The position numbers were made by a program, and so were the translations under genes. The notes under the pieces were generated by a model. That model was not told where the DNA came from. It saw only the letters and a program-made list of their open reading frames with translations, and did not search any database. A stretch of 64,000 nt of DNA from Stygiobacter sp043807765 (lineage in GTDB: Bacteria > Bacteroidota > Ignavibacteria > Ignavibacteriales > Melioribacteraceae): contig JAZDFQ010000105.1 of assembly GCA_043807765.1 (NCBI GenBank), forward strand, positions 43,927 to 107,926, in the 5' to 3' direction. How positions within the stretch are numbered: position 1 is the stretch's first letter; every line of letters begins with the position of its first letter. This document shows, in pieces, positions 62,653-64,000 of the stretch.

Positions 62653-64000
62653 TTAAGTTACATTCTCGGTTACTTTTTTAATCTCGATAGATTTGGTAAG
62701 AAACTCTTCTACCGTCATTTCATTAAGGTAAACCATACCGTGCGCCGCTCTTACTCTTGGAATTTGATGATTGAGAAAAAAATCTTTTCCAAGACATAAA
62801 CGTATCGTCTTATATTGATCTACTTGAATATTTTGCGCGAGCCTAAAGAACGGACCATCATATTCATAACTTGGAAAACTGGCATCTTTCTGTGAACCGT
62901 AACTATTCATAAATGTGTTCTCTGCAATAGCAAAGGAATTGAGGCTCACCGGAATATAAATGTTTGCTTCAGCCGGATGGAATCTATACCAAACATTTCT
63001 GTAACCCCAAATCTTTAATTTAGATAAATCATTTTCCCTCCCGTATAATTTAAGAGCTTCGCTAATTGCTTGTAAAACTTTATAATGAGTGTCCGGTCCG
63101 CTTCCTTCGGGATCCAGAGCAACCGTAATAATTGTTGGTTTTACTTTCTGCAATAAGTTTAGAATCGGGAGAACATCACGGTTAACTTCAGGCGTTTCGG
63201 TAAACATTTCACCTTGATAAAATCCAAGGCGCATGTGAGAAACGCTATCGCTGTTAAACCCAAAATATGCCCAAATAATTTCTTCTTCCCATTCTCTTAG
63301 CATTCCCTTTAGTTTTTGAACATGAGGAATATCTTTCTTTCCGGGATATTGTGTTTTGAAGTAATTTATCAGCTCATCAACACGGTCGATTATGTACAGC
63401 AAATTATCTTCTTCATAAATCTCAACAATATTGCGCAGCATTCTTCTTGCCGTAGCTTCTCTTTTAATGGTTCTGCTTCTCGCGGCTAAACCATCAAGGA
63501 ATAAATTTACATCGCGGTTTTTCCCTATTTGAAATGCCGGATCAAAATACTTTTCAGAAAAGCGGGATTTGAATTCATCATTATCTAAATGCTCTCTCAA
63601 ACTCTGCATCAGATTAAGCATGTAATCATTTGTTACAGCAGTGAATCCGCTTGTTAGAGTTGTAAAATGATGCTTATTAGAAGCAGTTCTAACAGAATGC
63701 ACAATTGAAGGAAGATAGCCCAGCATTATATCGTCATGGTGAGGAGCAGTATGAAGAATCGATTGGTTTTCAACCAGCGAAATGCCTTTGCCAAATCTTT
63801 CGAGCACGGAATTATGAATTAACTGATTTACCTCCGCCGCACTCTTTCCCGTTTTTTCCAGAACGAGTTTTCCAAATTTATCAGATTGGTAATCTTCATC
63901 CGTTAAGCATAAAACTTCCTTTTGTTTTTCAACAGCAAGATTTATAATTGATCTTTCTATTGAAAACTGCGATAGTGATTCTTCTTCCAGCATATCGGCG
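62653..64000 (-). CDS. PIG-L (LmbE-like) deacetylase domain protein, probably C-terminal part of a NagB fusion
   Basis: The visible 446+ residues hold the PIG-L metal motif TAPHHDDIMLGYLPS, a long helical middle, and TVALDPEGSGPDTHYKVLQAI, as in the C-terminal half of the Bacteroidota-type 'glucosamine-6-phosphate deaminase' fusion proteins (NagB plus PIG-L). The frame has no stop between the ATG at 63993 and the window end, so that ATG is probably internal and the N-terminal NagB half may lie outside. PIG-L enzymes remove N-acetyl groups from sugars. This would be a second NagB-type gene besides 15413-16153. Confidence 0.72.
   Translation of the reverse strand, partial: ADMLEEESLSQFSIERSIINLAVEKQKEVLCLTDEDYQSDKFGKLVLEKTGKSAAEVNQLIHNSVLERFGKGISLVENQSILHTAPHHDDIMLGYLPSIVHSVRTASNKHHFTTLTSGFTAVTNDYMLNLMQSLREHLDNDEFKSRFSEKYFDPAFQIGKNRDVNLFLDGLAARSRTIKREATARRMLRNIVEIYEEDNLLYIIDRVDELINYFKTQYPGKKDIPHVQKLKGMLREWEEEIIWAYFGFNSDSVSHMRLGFYQGEMFTETPEVNRDVLPILNLLQKVKPTIITVALDPEGSGPDTHYKVLQAISEALKLYGRENDLSKLKIWGYRNVWYRFHPAEANIYIPVSLNSFAIAENTFMNSYGSQKDASFPSYEYDGPFFRLAQNIQVDQYKTIRLCLGKDFFLNHQIPRVRAAHGMVYLNEMTVEEFLTKSIEIKKVTENVT

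Overview
The window is AT-rich DNA from a Gram-negative bacterium, most likely of the Ignavibacteriota (Bacteroidota/Chlorobi group). Four secreted proteins end in the NYPNPFNP-type type IX secretion (T9SS) sorting domain typical of that group, and there are three TonB-dependent receptors with carboxypeptidase-like N-terminal domains. No tRNA, rRNA or CRISPR array was seen.

Region 1 (1-37,224) is a large polysaccharide-utilisation locus. All structural genes lie on the minus strand in six transcription units: (a) an alpha/beta hydrolase and a T9SS beta-helix protein; (b) a twin discoidin-domain surface protein, a PL9 pectate lyase, a second beta-helix protein and a GH106 rhamnosidase; (f) two sodium symporters flanking a Gfo/Idh oxidoreductase, then NagA, NagB and a GH36 enzyme; (e) a second GH36-like enzyme and an amidohydrolase; (c) a TonB receptor, a T9SS beta-helix protein and a sugar isomerase; (d) a sulfatase. 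There is no SusD. Next to the locus sit a periplasmic beta-propeller/Y_Y_Y sensor with a LytS-type kinase domain (+ strand) and a convergent LytTR response regulator (- strand). The main discovery is that every one of the six units is preceded by the same module. Two direct 9-bp repeats (ACCRYTYAK-like, matching the known LytTR-site consensus) lie 20 bp apart and at a fixed distance from sigma70-like -35/-10 boxes. In five units the whole module has the same 68-bp length, which suggests a single LytTR regulon of about 33 kb.

Region 2 (37,225-42,270) is a mixed patch. It holds a truncated transposase, a small His/Cys-containing exported protein with a TonB receptor (probably metal uptake) that ends in a strong terminator, and a secreted purple-acid-phosphatase-like enzyme.

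Region 3 (59,481 down to 42,271) is a 17-kb run of 22 closely spaced minus-strand genes. Its core is two MinD/ferredoxin ATPases, an Mrp ATPase, three NifX/orange-protein-like small proteins, a DUF5320 protein, an MBL-fold enzyme, a CGGC protein and a PAS-PAS-AAA-Fis sigma54 activator transcribed divergently (59,674). This resembles the anaerobe-specific ORP (orange protein) complex loci of Desulfovibrio. It is extended here by an octaheme cytochrome, radical SAM and DUF89 proteins, a peroxiredoxin, a pyruvoyl arginine decarboxylase and thioesterases. Downstream come a metal exporter, a methyltransferase, a gamma-lyase, a TonB receptor and an EamA permease. The divergent region carries an FNR/CRP-type palindrome rather than a recognisable sigma54 promoter.

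Region 4 (61,405-64,000) holds a zinc-ribbon/HTH transposase-like protein, a gene-free stretch with inverted repeats, and a PIG-L deacetylase domain that is open to the window edge and may be the C-terminal half of a NagB fusion.
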